Shown piece after piece: positions 29,218 to 41,050 of a stretch of DNA of 64,000 bases (within the stretch, counting starts at the first letter, position 1; the number at the start of each line of letters is the position of its first letter). The notes below the pieces were generated by a model. That model did not search any database, had not been told where the DNA came from, and saw only the letters and a list, made by a program, of their open reading frames with translations. The position numbers and the translations under genes are program-made. This stretch comes from Eutreptiella sp. 'Long Island Sound 2002' (lineage: Eukaryota > Euglenozoa > Euglenophyceae > Eutreptiales > Eutreptiaceae): the NCBI GenBank assembly GCA_964036045.1, contig OZ038380.1, positions 164,927,872-164,991,871 of the forward strand. Reading direction: 5' to 3'.

Positions 29218-31118
29218 GTTTGAGGTTTGAGGTTTGATTTTGCGGGTACTAGACGCCTTTCGGCTCCGGGGGGCCACCTGGTCGGGCCAGGTGATATCCT
29301 CCCCACCGGGTCCTAGTGGGGGGCCCTCCAAGACGCACCTCCTGCCTGGTGGCGGAGTCCCCCGGGTTCACAGAGCTCGGAGCCCCGTCCTTCCCCGGCG
29401 TCCCCGTTTCGCCACTCCTCGGTCAGTGCATCAATTCGCAGCCGTGGCTGCGGGCGCTTACCCACTGCGTCGCCCCCCTAATGCGTGGTCGCCCGGGGCG
29501 CCGGCGCCGCCGGGCCCGTGCTACTGGCTTGTCGCCAGTGGGACCCCCTTGGGCTGGCGCGGAGGCTGCCTAGCCTAGGGGTTGGGGCGTGGCGCTGTGC
29601 GCCACTACTGCCTTGGCGGGTGCAGTGTCCCGTCTGTGTGTGCGCGGCGCTCGCGGCCGGTTCGGGGGGGGTTCGGGCCGGTACCTGGTGTTGTGTCTCT
29701 CCTGTTTCCCCCTTCCCGCCCCGTGTGTTCCGCGCTGCGTGTGGCGGGCCGTCCCCTCCGGGTGTCCCTTACCCTCGCTCGCTGGTACGCCATTCCATGC
29801 GGTCTGTGCGTTCCGCGCGCTCGGTCCGGTTGCCCTTCCGGTAGTCCCCGCGTGTCCTTTTCGTGTGTGTGCGCTCGCGCTCTCGCGGTGTCCGCTCCCC
29901 CCCCCGCTGGGTGGTGTGGCGCGCGCATCTCGCGTGGTCCCGGCACTGGGCGCTGGTAGGGCCGTTCCACTTGGTCCGTGCCCCTCCGCGTGTCCTGCCC
30001 CGGTCCCGTGCTCCGTCTGGCGTGCTTGGGGGGGGGCGGTCCGGTCCCGGTTCCCCCCTCCTTGGCTTGGGGTTGCGGGGGCGGCGGCCCCTGGCCGCCC
30101 GTCCTCTGGAGCGGGCAGCCAGGGTTCCGCGTCCCGCGTGTCCTGGGTGCGGTCGGTGCGGGCGTGGGATCTCCGCACCGGCCCCACAGCGTGAGCCCTC
30201 GCGGGCCGGTGTTGCTCGCTGTGGGGGTGGCGGAAGGGCGTCCCCGGGGGGGGTGCTTTCCACCTTTGTGAGGGGCGCCTGGTGTCAGGCGCTGTCCCTC
30301 CCCCGGCCGCCCGTCCTCTGGAGCGGGCTGCCAGGGTTCCGCGACCCGTGTGTCCCGGGTGCGGTCGATACGGGCGTGTGTACCCAGCACCGGCCCCCCA
30401 GCGTGCGCCCTTGCGGGCCGGCGTTGCTCGCTGTGGGGGTGGTGGAAGGGCGTCCCCGGGGGGGGTGCCTTCCACCGTTGTGAGGGGCGCCTGGTGTCAG
30501 GCGCTGTCCCTCCCCCGGCCGCCCGTCCTCTGGAGCGGGCTGCCAGGGTTCCGCGACCCGTGTGTCCCGGGTGCGGTCGATGCGGGCGTGTGGACCCAGC
30601 ACCGGCCCCACAGCGTGCGCCCTTGCGGGCCGGCGTTGCTCGCTGTGGGGGTGGCGGAAGGGCGTCCCCGGGTGGGGTGCCTTCCAACGTCTTGTGAGGG
30701 GCGCCTGGTGTCAGGCGCTGTCCCTCCCCCGACCGCCCGTCCTCTGGAGCGGGCGGCCGGGGTTCCGCGACCCGTGTGTCCGGGGTGCGGTCGATGCGGG
30801 CGTGTGAACCCAGCACCGGCCCCCCAGCGTGCGCCCTCGCGGGCCGGCGTTGCTCGCTGTGGGGGTGGCGGAAGGGCGTCCCCTGGGGGGGTGCCTTCCA
30901 CCGTTGTGTGGGGCGCCTGGTGTCAGGCGCTGTCCTTCCCCCGAACGCCCGTCCTCTGGAGCGGGCTGCCAGGGTTCCGCAACCCGTGTGTCCCGGGTGC
31001 GGTCGATGTGGGCGTGTGGACCCAGCACCGGCCCCACTGCGTGCGCCCTTGCGGGCCGGCGTTGCTCGCTGTGGGGGTGGCGGAAGGGCGTCCCCGGGGG
31101 GGGTGCCTTCCACCGTTG
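29218..31118 (-). mobile_element. 1.9-kb non-autonomous retroposon with 5' tandem monomers
   Basis: A 15-bp duplication bounds it. The left end is a GTTTGAG-type heptamer repeat, i.e. a CTCAAAC-like 3' tail in minus orientation, as in LINEs lacking poly(A). The right half, which is the 5' end in element sense, is built from about five near-identical 212-213-bp units (starts near 30060, 30272, 30484, 30697, 30909). GC is very high. All three minus frames stay open through the monomers, giving a 502-codon frame (29605-31113) rich in Pro, Arg and Thr, and plus frames are open too, so openness is not evidence of coding. No RT is present. Confidence 0.85.
30058..31118 (-). repeat. Tandem array of ~212-bp GC-rich monomers (about 5 units)
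   Basis: Each unit contains GGCGCCTGGTGTCAGGCG (an inverted repeat around TGGTGTCA), a CGTCCTCTGGAGCGGGC block and a GTTGCTCGCTGTGGGGGTGG block. Units differ by single bases only. Their position at the 5' end of a retroposon resembles the promoter monomers of some mammalian L1 elements (analogy only). Confidence 0.9.
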
Positions 31119-31133
31119 GAGGAGACCGTGGAG
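31119..31133 (+). repeat. 15-bp target-site duplication (right)
   Basis: Second copy of GAGGAGACCGTGGAG; pol continues directly after it. Confidence 0.92.
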
Positions 31134-33431
31134 TTCAGCTCACGGAGTATGGAATGGCGCCACAGGTGTATGCCAGGATGATCCAGACGCTGGGAGCCGA
31201 AGCGCCCGAGACGGACGTCTTCGCTTCCCGGGATGCCCCACTTCTGCGGAAGTGTAGGAGGCATTGGCATCGAGGAGACTCAGCCTGGCACAGGCATTGG
31301 GGTTTGAAGGAGTGGGGACCCATGTATTGGCATGGCTCCCTGGACAATACCAGACGTACGGTGGAGAAGATCATCGCGGATAGGGCGAATGGGATCCTGG
31401 TCATAACCGGCATAGGATCCACCCCATGTCCGCTGGAGGGTCTCAAGTCGACGCTGGACTCCATCACCCTGAACGAGATGTCATTCGGGCCAGAGGAGGA
31501 GTTGTTCATCGACGCCAAGGGTGTATCAATGCCCTCCCCGGGTCAAGCGTGGGGTACCAAGGCTTTCCTGGTGGATGGGGCGCAAGCCCAGCCCACGGGT
31601 GATGAGACATTCATCCGTAGGGTGGAGGCGGTGCCCATGAAGGTCATGTTTGAGCCCAAGGAGGGGACAGATCAGCCAATTGATGGCATTGACGTCCTGT
31701 CCCACGCCGAGATCGACGATGTCATCAACTACATGCGGATGGGGATGCACGACCGTGTGGCAGCCAAGAAGAGGCGGGCCATGGTCACATCTCTGCATTG
31801 GTGGGATGACAAGATGTTGGTTACCGGCAAGTACGAGAAGGATGAGTTCGTGGCGAGGGTTATGGATCACATCGCGGACCAATACGATGGTCCGGTTGGG
31901 TCGGACCCACCAACGTGGGGTTTTCCAAGAGTGGGAACCGGTAGCGACGAGCACCAGCCCGAGGCCGCAAATTTTCGAAGATTATCGGTGGGAAGCGCGC
32001 CCCACGACGATGAAGACGGCATATCGGACGAGGAGAAGTCGGACTCGGACCCAGAAGAGGCCTACACCGCAGTGCGGTCGGTGGTATCGATACCGAAGCA
32101 AGCAGCTGAAGAGGCCCAAGAGAACCCGAAGGTCGCCGAGTTGAAGGAGAGGCTGATCCATGCCTATCCGCGGCTATTCAGTGGCGTCGCCAACAAGAAC
32201 CCTCCAGATCGTGGGAGGTTTGGTACAGCAAAGATCAAGCTGAAGCCGAACCCGAAGATCTATCGTCATCGGGAGTACGAACTTCAGGGCGATCGGGCCG
32301 AGGCCATGAAGAAGCTGTTGGCCGAGTTCATGGAGCGGGGATGGATCGAACCCTCCGACAGTGAGTGGGCCAGCCCAGCCTTCATCGTGCTTAAGAAGGA
32401 GTAGGGGGAGTGGAGGTTGGTGGTTGATTACAGAGGTTTAAACGAGCAGACCGAGCACGACTCGTACTCGCTTCCCCTGATCGACTCCATCCTCCAAAAA
32501 CAGCAGAAAAAGCGGATCTTCACGGTGATGGACCTGAAACACGGTTATCACCAGATGCCGCTGCACCTGGACTCCAGGCCCTGCACAGCGATGTCGACGC
32601 CGCTGGGGCCCATGCAGTGGAAAGGGGTGCCTATGGGCGCCAAGAATGGCAACGCCGCTTTCCAGCGCATGATGGAGGACCTACTCGGTCCTGTCCGGGA
32701 CTGTGCCGATCCCTTCGTGGATGACATCATCATCGGGTCCGGCACGGAGAACATGACTGAGGACGAGCTCATCGACGCGCATGAGAAGGATCTGCGCCGA
32801 GTGCTCAGCGAGTTGGACAAGCACAACATGGTGTGCAAGCCCACCAAAGCCTCACTCTTCGTGAAGGAAGTGGAGTTCGCGGGTCACGTGGTTGGTCACG
32901 GGAAACGCCGTCCCATGCCTGGGAAGCTGGCGTCCCTGCACCACTGGGAGAAGCCCCAGACCATCAGCGAACTCCGATCCTTCATGGGGTTCTGCAATTA
33001 CTATTCGGGCTATGTCCGGATGTATGCAGAACTGTCGGGGCCGCTGCACAAGATGTTGCAGGTGGGCAAGTTTGATGGTCGGAAGGGAAGCAAGAAGAAG
33101 CTTGCCTGGACCCCTGAAGCTGAGGATGCGTTCAACAGCCTGAAGGAGCGACTCCTGGGGCAGTTGGGGCTGTTCCTGGTGGACCCCGACAAGGGATTCG
33201 TGCTACGGACAGACGCCTCGGACTATGCCGTGGGGGCAGTCCTCGAGCAAGTCCGGGACGACGAGACTCATGTTCCCGTGGCGTTTTGGAGCAGGATCCT
33301 GGCCGAGGGCCAACGCCGTACATGGACCGCGAGGGAGAAGGAGACATACGCCATTGTATGTGCGCTCAGGAAGTGGTCTGGCCACATCGGACTGCAGCCG
33401 GTGGTGGTTTGCACGGACCACCAGTCCCTAC

Positions 33432-33473
33432 CACCTATGATTTTATGAAGTCGCCAGATCCCAAAATTATTGT
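33432..33473 (+). repeat. Left terminal inverted repeat of the DNA transposon
   Basis: The 19 outer bases are perfectly complementary to 42251-42269; inner CCCAAAATTA is also mirrored. Confidence 0.9.
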
Positions 33474-33599
33474 CGCAGCGGATGCCAAAAAACCAACAGA
33501 AACTGTCGCCGCGCGCGCATTTTCACTCGCCGAGAGCAATTTTTGGCTCAGAAATCTGAAAATACGCGATTACGAAGCGCTTTTTGCGCGTACAATCGA

Positions 33600-34345
33600 A
33601 GATACCAACCACCCGCACCTTTTCAATCACGATACCCCGCTCGGAACTGCTCCCAAGTCTCGTAAACGGTCAATTACCTCCCAAAAAGCCACAATTTGGC
33701 CTTTTTTTGCCATTTTTTCGTCGGAAAACACATTCTATCTTGTTCCGAGAGGCTGCGGATCAATCAAAGGTGTTCCGTGGAACCACTTGACGATTTCCAA
33801 AACATAGCAACATCCACCAAGCCATCAAGCTCTCGTAACGTGCCAATCTACCCCCATTTTTGGCCCAAAATGCCACATTTTGGCCTTTTTTCACCACTCT
33901 TTCATCATAAAACACATTCTATCTCTTTCTAAGAGGTTGCGGATCAATCAAAGGTGTTTAATGGAACCACTTGACGATTTCCAAAACATAGCAACATCCA
34001 CCAAGCCATCAAGCTCTCGTAACGTGCGAATCTACCCCCATTTTTGGCCCAAAATGCCACATTTTGGCCTTTTTTCACCACTCTTTCATCATAAAACACA
34101 TTCTATCTCTTTCTAAGAGGCTGCGGATCAATCAAAGGTGTTCCATGGAACCACTTGACGATTTCCAAAACATACGAACATCCACCAAGCCATCTACCTC
34201 TCGTGACATGCGAGTATACCCCCATTTTTCGCCAAAACTGCCATATTTCAGCCTTTTTTTGCATGGTTACGGTCATAATATTTGGTCAATGTTGTTGCGA
34301 GAGTCCGCGAATCTTTCTATTGTGTTCCATGGAACCACTTGATGA
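33600..34345 (+). repeat. Left subterminal tandem repeat, ~184-bp units
   Basis: Four units with starts spaced exactly 184 bases (e.g. 33696, 33880, 34064). Each has CCACTTGACGATTTCCAAAACAT, CCATTTTTGGCC and AAAACACATTCTATCT blocks. Repeated small frames here reflect the repeat only. Confidence 0.9.
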
Positions 34346-34573
34346 CGAGGATGTGGGTTAGGCAAATATTGGTACAATTTCCTCTCCTATATTGAAGATT
34401 ATGACGCGGACGGTGCCAAAAACAGCCATGTTTGGGGGTAGTGATGTGTCCCATGCCCAGCTGCTATGTCTTGTCACGTGCCAACTTGTTGTGTCGCAGG
34501 GAGGGTTTCCATACGATGTGTTGCATGTCACACTAGGTAGGTACTCAATCCTTTAAAGTGCCATTGTTATGAT

Positions 34574-37500
34574 ATGACGAAGAGCAAGCCCCGCGTGGGC
34601 CGTCCCCGATTGGCCAATCCGTCGCTGAAGACCTTGAGGAACAGAGCTAGTGCCGCAAATGCAAACCTTAAAAGGGCACTTCCCCAGTTGGTGACTAATG
34701 CCAAAGCTCGGAATCAAAAACGTGTCAAAAATCGACAACGTGCGGAGAAAAACCCTCCCCCAGAGGTTATTGTACGCTCCTTATTGGCAAAGCATGCGGG
34801 CAAATCGACATGGAAGCAGTTTATCGATACCAAGCAGGATATCAGCGACGATCAACATCTAGGCATTTACCGCAACAAGGTTACTCGCTTGGCCAAAAGC
34901 TTAAGGGCCAATGTTGGTGGCGTGGTGTTCACGCGGCGATCGAGCCGACTCGACCCATGGAAGGCCATCCCTCTCTACTTGCAAATAGCGAACCGCAACC
35001 ACTTGCACCATGAAGGTACATACAAACGCAGCATAAACATCTTCATTGATGGTTGCGAGGTGGCGTGTTACAAACCCGCTGGTGTGGTTACTCTATCTCT
35101 TACTCTACCAACGTTACGGGTTCCACATCAAGTTAGTGCTGTGCTTCGCCTGTGTCATTGGATGGGCACCGAAGAACCTAACGAGTTGAAGCTGCGGCTA
35201 CGTAATCTGAAGCTAAAGGAAGTATTGACTGACGCTCAAAAGGGTGCATTTGATGGGCATAGGTATCGAATCACCATGAACTTGGATTGGAGCCTTCTAA
35301 CAAAAATCTTGTGTTGGGAGCAGAGTGGTCACGAGAAAGCATGCTGGGCCTGTGTTGCGCTCCGGCGGCATTGGATGTATTGTGACTACATGAAACAACC
35401 ACAAAGGCCATTGGAATCCTTCTTTGGTGGCGTATTGGGCTTTTTCTTGTCCCTCTTTGAGACAATTGATGATATCATCTATGACGTCGTCCATTGTCTT
35501 GCATTGGTACTCCGCAACATGTTGTTGCACGCTTTGGATATATGGGTGCAAGATATGAGCGCTAAGTACCCACACCTTGTTGATCCGGGATTGTTGGGTC
35601 GTTTGCGGGATGTGTACAACAAGCATCTCGAACGGTGTCCGTATAGACCTCCGGACAAGCGCGGCCCTGAGTACAAAGGTTGGTCTCCTGGAGGAAATAT
35701 GTCAAAGGAACAAATTTTGTACAATGACAAATTCTGGGATGACCTGTGCGCCGTTCTTCCAACGGCTGCACATGGGCTAGATTTCGGCGCAAAACACCCC
35801 GGTGTGCCAAGTGGAAGCCCCTTGCAATGGTACTGTAGAGAGCTCCGCCGCTTGTGCGTGCAAATGTGTGCCTGGAAACCCGAAGGAGTTGAGCGGCGCA
35901 CTGCTGACTGTGACCGTTTGCACCGGGTGTATCAGGCCCTTGGGCTCCCGACGGAAAGGATCACGGTCCAATGTCACTTCTTCCTCGCCCACTATGAGCC
36001 GCGGTTGCGTAGGCATGCAAACTTGCAAGGTGGCAGTAGCGAAGGTGGCGAGCATGCACATCAGACGGTGCATAGAATTGTTGCCGTGCGGAAGTCCAAG
36101 CCGAATCACAAATGTCCAGAAGGCATGAAAGAATTTGGACGGGATGCGGCTTTGGATCTAGCACTATGGGCTGAAGGTGAGATCCACCTTGAAAACGATT
36201 GTGACCACGCCATTGCATTGCCAAGTATGAGCTTGCAACAACTACTTCTTGTTTTGTGCTGCGTTGCGTTGTTTGTTCAAGGGTCACCAAGGCAAATATA
36301 TCGTGCGGCACATCTCATCGTTGGATTGGGAAAATGACATATCACCCCCCCTTCCCCCCCCCCCCCCAAAAGTGTTTCTTCCGCCTACCACAAGTGAACC
36401 CTGTCTTAGGCTTGGCAATCATGTCCGGGGAGGCAGATGTACGCGACCACAAACGGTTTTGCTCCAAAGCCGAAGCCCTCAAATACCATATCAGTGATGT
36501 TTTCCGGGCGGAGGAGGAACCGGCTGAGGAGCATACCGCAGTGAAGAATGATTTGCAAATCAATTCGGTGGCCTTTGGGCTCAGTGGTCGCGTACGGGAG
36601 AAAGGCACACCACCCACCGCACCCACCCTCTTTCAAGTAGCATGGAAGGGGAAGGTTACTGGGAAAGTGTTCCCCAATGGTGAGATCGAGCTTCAGCATT
36701 CGGATGGGCCGAATAGGTACAAACCAGAGCACGTGCTACCGAAGCTCATTTATGGGATACGTGAAATCTCGCCCGCGGTAGCAATTCTGTCCGAAGACGC
36801 AAAGGCCGCTCATGCCGCTTTCAACCCGGATGAAGGAAGTAGTAGCGGGGATGTCAGTAGCGGGGATGATGCCTCTGATGAGAGTGACGGTGATTCAAAG
36901 AGAAAGCGGCCGAGCAATGCATCTCCACCATCAGCCGAGAAGAGAAAGAAGAAGCCATGCCTCAAAAAAACCGCGAAGCCAGCGGCAAAAAAGGCTGAGC
37001 GGGGGCGGAAGGCACCGGAGGAGGAAATTCGCCGCGTGCTGCAACGGGTTAGGGAAGATGGGTCATCTGCATTGGATGATACCCGAGACTGGGATGCCAA
37101 GAGCATGGCTGCACTTCTGGATGCATACGGAGCCTACCACACTAAGAGTGCCACGTCAAAAGAGATGCGGTCTGCCTTCCGTAGGGATCTCGATGATGGC
37201 CTAAGGGAGCCCTGCACTGTGCCTGCTGCACGTCCAAAGGAGGCCTGCACTTTTAAGCCTCTCTTGGGAAAGACTTCTGCGTTGTCTTTGGCGGTGGACG
37301 ACGAGGACGAGGACTCAATGGATGAGTCAGGAGCTGCACCACGTGCTACCGATTCAAAGGAACATATCTTGCAAAAGACGTCTTCCTTGTCCTCCTTGTC
37401 TTCCTTGTCAATGGATGGGTTGGCCGTAGGACCCCCAAGTAGAAAGGATGAGGCACACGTCATTGCCGATAGTGACGACGCCGGGGACGGTTACATGACT

Positions 37501-39225
37501 GACAAGTCTGGGGAAGGGCGAGCACCAACTGCTCCGGCAAAGACAGTCACCCCTCCGTTGTCCCGCACCCTCTTCCCGGGAAAGCATGACAGAAGGGATG
37601 GCCACAAGCATGATGATGATGATTACTCCGATATCCTTGAACCAAGGGATGGCGACAATCATGATGATGATGATGACCTCGAAATCCTTGACGATGGCGA
37701 CAAGCATGATGATGAGGACCCCGATATCCATGCTTTGGTGCGGCGAAAGGCCTTCTCTCGAACAGGTGACGTGTTGAACAAGTGCACAGTCAAAGCACGC
37801 AGTTTGCGAGTGGAATCATTTGAATATATGTGGCCCGACCTTGGAGAGATGCGGCTGCACCCAGCCGCACTTGAGGACGAAGCCGATGAATGGCAAGAGC
37901 ACGTGCTGCAGTCCATTACGGCTCAAAGGACGACATATGGGCTGCCCTTGCAAGGTGTTTACTTTGGGCGCCTGAAGGGCAGCCGTGAAGGCTCATTCAC
38001 CAATTTTTGGGCCGAAAAGCGTTCGGGATTGACGGTCTTTGTGCCACTAGGCCTACCGAAAGGGACTTCATGGAAGGTGAAGGTCATCTTGAGCAGTGGA
38101 GAGTACACATGGGAAGTTGGTGACCGTGATTATTTCCAAGTTCCTGCTGAAAATGCTCGCTCACTTCTTCATCCAGCTGGTCGCCCCGCGTACTTTCTGG
38201 CGATGCAGTTTGGAGATGCTGAACACCCATTGCCAATGGCCATTGATTCCCCACGTGATGTATGTAGTGTGCAGTGTGCGAATTATAATCTATGTGTATT
38301 TGGCGAACATTGCACCTGACAGGTTCATGGCCTGAAGAGTGTTTTTCTTCTTGTGTTGTGCCTACATGTGTCATCTTTGCCTTCTTACTTTGTCTCTCCT
38401 CTCCCATATGGGCCGTAGCAAATGAGGTTGGAGAATCTTCCAAAGAAAGGATATAGTGGGCGAATTTTTCAATTTTTAGGCATAGTGTGCAACTCCCATC
38501 TCCCAATGCGGTAAATTAGACCAGAACACAACAACACCGCAGAGCACAACACCGCAGAGCTCTTTTTCCTTTTGCCTATAGGTCCATGAAGTCAACAGGC
38601 GAAGGCCCACTTTGCCTGCAGCACCCCAGGGCCCACGGAGGTCGGATCGCGTGCACCTTGCTGACGCGGCGCCCAAGAAGGATGATGGTGCGAAGAAGGA
38701 TGATGGCGCCAAGAAGGATGATGCTCGCAAGCGGGATGCTGCACATGCCAAGGAGCTCAAGGCGCACGCAGCTGCCGCCACTGCTGCACATGCCAAGGCC
38801 AAGGCGGAAGCGAAGCTCGCTAAGGTGGCGAATGCAAAGGCGGCCAAGGCATTGAAGGATGCGGCCAAGGAGCGCGCCGAGAAGGAGGCTTGCAAGAAGG
38901 AATTGGCTTCGCAAAAAAGTTTGCTGGCGGCAAGGGCCAACCGCCTGAGTGAGATGGAGAAGGAATTGGACGACCTAAGGCGTAGTAAGAGTTCGGACAA
39001 GAATTCGGGTGCAAGCACGGCACAGGGCATGGGCAATGAGCCCCGCCATGGCGTGGTGCAGGGCACGAACATGGGAACGGGCACCGGGCAGGGTCATGGC
39101 ATGGTGCAGGGCACGAACATGGGAATGGGCACCGGGCAGGGTCATGGCATGGTGCAGGGCATGGTGCAGGGTGGTGGTGCGGGACAGGCCATGGGAATGG
39201 GGATGGGGATGGGGATGGGGCCAAG

Positions 39226-39259
<34 letters not shown>

Positions 39260-39604
39260 GGTATGGGTATGGGGCAAAACTCAAACATGCCTATGGGCCC
39301 GAACATGGGCATGGGGATGGGGTCAGGCATGGGCATGGGTGTGGGCATGGGACAAAACCCTAACATGCTGATGGGCACAGGCATGGGCGTTGGCGTGGGG
39401 CAGGGCATGGGCATGGGTACGGGTATGAGTATGGGGCAAGGGATGGGTATGGGTACCGGGATGGGGCAAGGGGTGGGTATGGGACAGGGCATGGGTATGG
39501 GACCTGGGATGGGTATGGGTGCGGCAATGGGGCAAGGCATGGGTATGGGTATGGGTATGGGCATGGGGCAGGGCATGGGCATGCACCAAAATAGGTGGTG
39601 CTGA
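34574..39604 (+). CDS. Three-exon transposon gene: DDE-transposase-like protein with Met-Gly repeat tail (1491 aa)
   Basis: Exons 34574-36176, 36410-38259 and 38582-39604 total 4476 bases, an exact multiple of 3, joined at GT-AG sites (GAAG/GTGAGA ... GTCTTAG/GC, phase 1; GAT/GTATGT ... CCTATAG/GTC, phase 0). Domain order: residues 5-12 KPRVGRPR, an AT-hook-like motif; 150-535 a transposase-like core with LDWSLLTKIL (Asp 238), CWAC (257-260), IIYDVVHCL (Asp 304) and SSEGGEHAHQ (Glu 490/493), an order typical of DDE transposases with a zinc insertion; then a small beta-rich segment (LFQVAWKGKVTGKVF), basic and acidic tracts, three DD/HDD-rich blocks, an Ala/Lys coiled coil, and about 190 residues of GMGMG repeat. 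It lies between the inverted repeats, so it is probably the element's transposase. Splicing is predicted, not shown. Confidence 0.65.
36177..36409 (+). other. Predicted intron 1 (233 bp, phase 1)
   Basis: Donor GAAG/GTGAGA; acceptor CCCTGTCTTAG/G preceded by a long C/T tract. Without splicing, exon 1 runs on for 53 codons to TGA near 36337. With splicing, the frame passes into the downstream 613-codon frame. A shorter alternative acceptor at 36281 would give a 105-bp, frame-preserving intron and the exon 1 stop. Confidence 0.55.
38260..38581 (+). other. Predicted intron 2 (322 bp, phase 0)
   Basis: Donor GAT/GTATGT; acceptor TCTTTTTCCTTTTGCCTATAG/GTCC with a good pyrimidine tract. Splicing joins the frame ending at 38319 to the coiled-coil/Met-Gly frame, which has no ATG of its own at its start. 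Confidence 0.65.
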
Positions 39605-40014
39605 GCCCAGGCTTAGATTTCGGATTCATAAATTCCCTGCTGTTGTAGTTTCAAAGGCGTCTTTCTCTGTGTATGGTGAATTGTACCAGTGGAGGATGGA
39701 AGTCTCCGTCTCAAAAGCATATTCATATGCCACACACAAGCAAAAAGGTGAGGAAGGTGTGAAGACAACAGTGCCTTCTGTGGCTGCACAGCTGCTCCAC
39801 TTTCTGTGGCAGTGCTTTAGTTTACCATTTATTTTCTGCGTCCAACAATCACTGCATGGTTCATCCTGTATTTGATTGTGACAGGCTCCGAAATCTACCA
39901 CAATGCAAGATTCCATGGGCAATGACTATGCTGTGCCAAAGAGTGGCCTATTGTTCCACAAGAGTGTCTGGATAGTGTCTGGATCTCATTTACATGCAGG
40001 CCTCTCCCACTTGT
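39605..40014. other. 3' flank of the transposon gene
   Basis: 410 bases without a convincing frame; AT-richer than the exons. Probably 3' UTR and spacer. No clear AATAAA seen. Confidence 0.4.
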
Positions 40015-40460
40015 CTATTGTCTGTTGTCTGTTGTCTGTTGCCTGCCGTCAGTTGAGCGTTGTCGTCCATTGTATGTTGTCTGTTGTCTGTTGTCTGCGG
40101 TCTGTTGTCTGTTGCCTGCCGTCAGTTATACGTCGTCGTCCATTGTCTGTTGTCTGTTGTCTGTTGTCTGTTGTCTGTTGTCTGTTGTCTGCGGTCTGTT
40201 GTCTGTTGCCTGCCGTCAGTTGTACGTTGTCGTCCATTGTTGTTGTCTGTTGTCTGTTGTCTGTTGTCTGTTGTCTGTTGTCTGTTGTCTGTTGTCTGTT
40301 GTCTGTTGTCTGCGGTCTGGTCTGTTGCCTGCCTGTTGTCTGTTGTCTGTTGTCTGTTGTCTGTTGCGTGTCGCCTGAGGTAAATTGGACGTCGTCCAGT
40401 GTTGTCTGTTGTCTGTTGTCTGTTGTCTGTTGCCTGTCGTCAGTTGAACGTCGTCGTCCA
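40015..40460 (+). repeat. (TGTTGTC)n heptamer satellite
   Basis: Long runs of the heptamer TGTTGTC are interrupted by a higher-order unit containing GCCTGCCGTCAGTTG(T/A)ACG(T/C)CGTCGTCC, repeated about five times. Confidence 0.9.
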
Positions 40461-40529
40461 GTCGTGACTAGCTCTATTCCTGCGATTCATTCAGAGTTCC
40501 TTCAGACGTGGAATCTTGGGGGTGTCCGA

Positions 40530-41050
40530 GTGCATGTTCCAATTTGCTGATGTGTTGCACGTCTCAGGAGTAAGAAAGTTCATACAGACCAATTTCTGGA
40601 TCGAATTCAATCAGCATTCTGCATCCTGCGATTCATTCAGAGTTCCTTGAGACATGGAATCTTGGGGGTGTCCGAGTTGATCAGCTTTGCCTTCGCCAAT
40701 GTCAGCTTTGACTCCATTTGTCCATTGGCGGCATGTTCCAATTTGCTGATGTGTTGCACGTCTCAGGAGTAAGAAAGTTCATACAGACCAATTTCTGGAT
40801 CGAATTCAATCAGCATTCTGCATCCTGCGATTCATTCAGAGTTCCTTGAGACATGGAATCTTGGGGGTGTCCGAGTTGATCAGCTTTGCCTTCGCCAATG
40901 TCAGCTTTGACTCCATTTGTCCATTGGCGGCATGTTCCAATTTGCTGATGTGTTGCACGTCTCCGATGAGTTTGTTTGTGCGCCTGTTGTATCTGTGTCA
41001 AATGGGAAGGATACATGTTGCAATTTGCTGATGTGTTGCACGTCTCAAGA
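40530..41050 (+). repeat. ~200-bp tandem repeat within the transposon
   Basis: GCATGTTCCAATTTGCTGATG starts units near 40531, 40732 and 40930; each includes TTCATTCAGAGTTCCTTGAG and a TGATCAGCTTTGCCTTCGCC block. Confidence 0.85.

Larger units (their letters stand above)
27584..33431 (+). pseudogene. Pol N-terminal part, element C: protease, degenerate Dam-like domain, RT, RNase H start (interrupted)
   Basis: Segments 27584-27967, 28728-29217 and 31119-33431 form one frame once two insertions are removed. The protease motif VLVDTGAQVSLV is at about 28761. The region 31140-31480 corresponds to the Dam-like domain of A and B (ETDVFAS kept; the NPPF position reads YWHGSLD, so a catalytic motif is lost). 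RT follows: VVDYRGLNEQ, FTVMDLKHGYHQMPL, and FVDDIIIGS as the catalytic Asp-Asp motif near 32720. RNase H starts with LRTDASDYAVGAVL and reaches CTDHQSL, where the DNA transposon sits. A TAG at 32402-32404 (before GEWRLVVDYRG) is a nonsense codon in an RT region that is normally continuous. Confidence 0.88.

Noticed and set aside
29477-31181. Plus-strand frames of 200-300 codons across the monomer array
   Set aside because: Same array openness on both strands; one merges with true pol sequence only at its 3' end.
39142-39629. Minus-strand Pro/Met/His-rich frames opposite the Met-Gly repeat
   Set aside because: Simple antisense of a short-period repeat; the plus frame has the splice-linked context.
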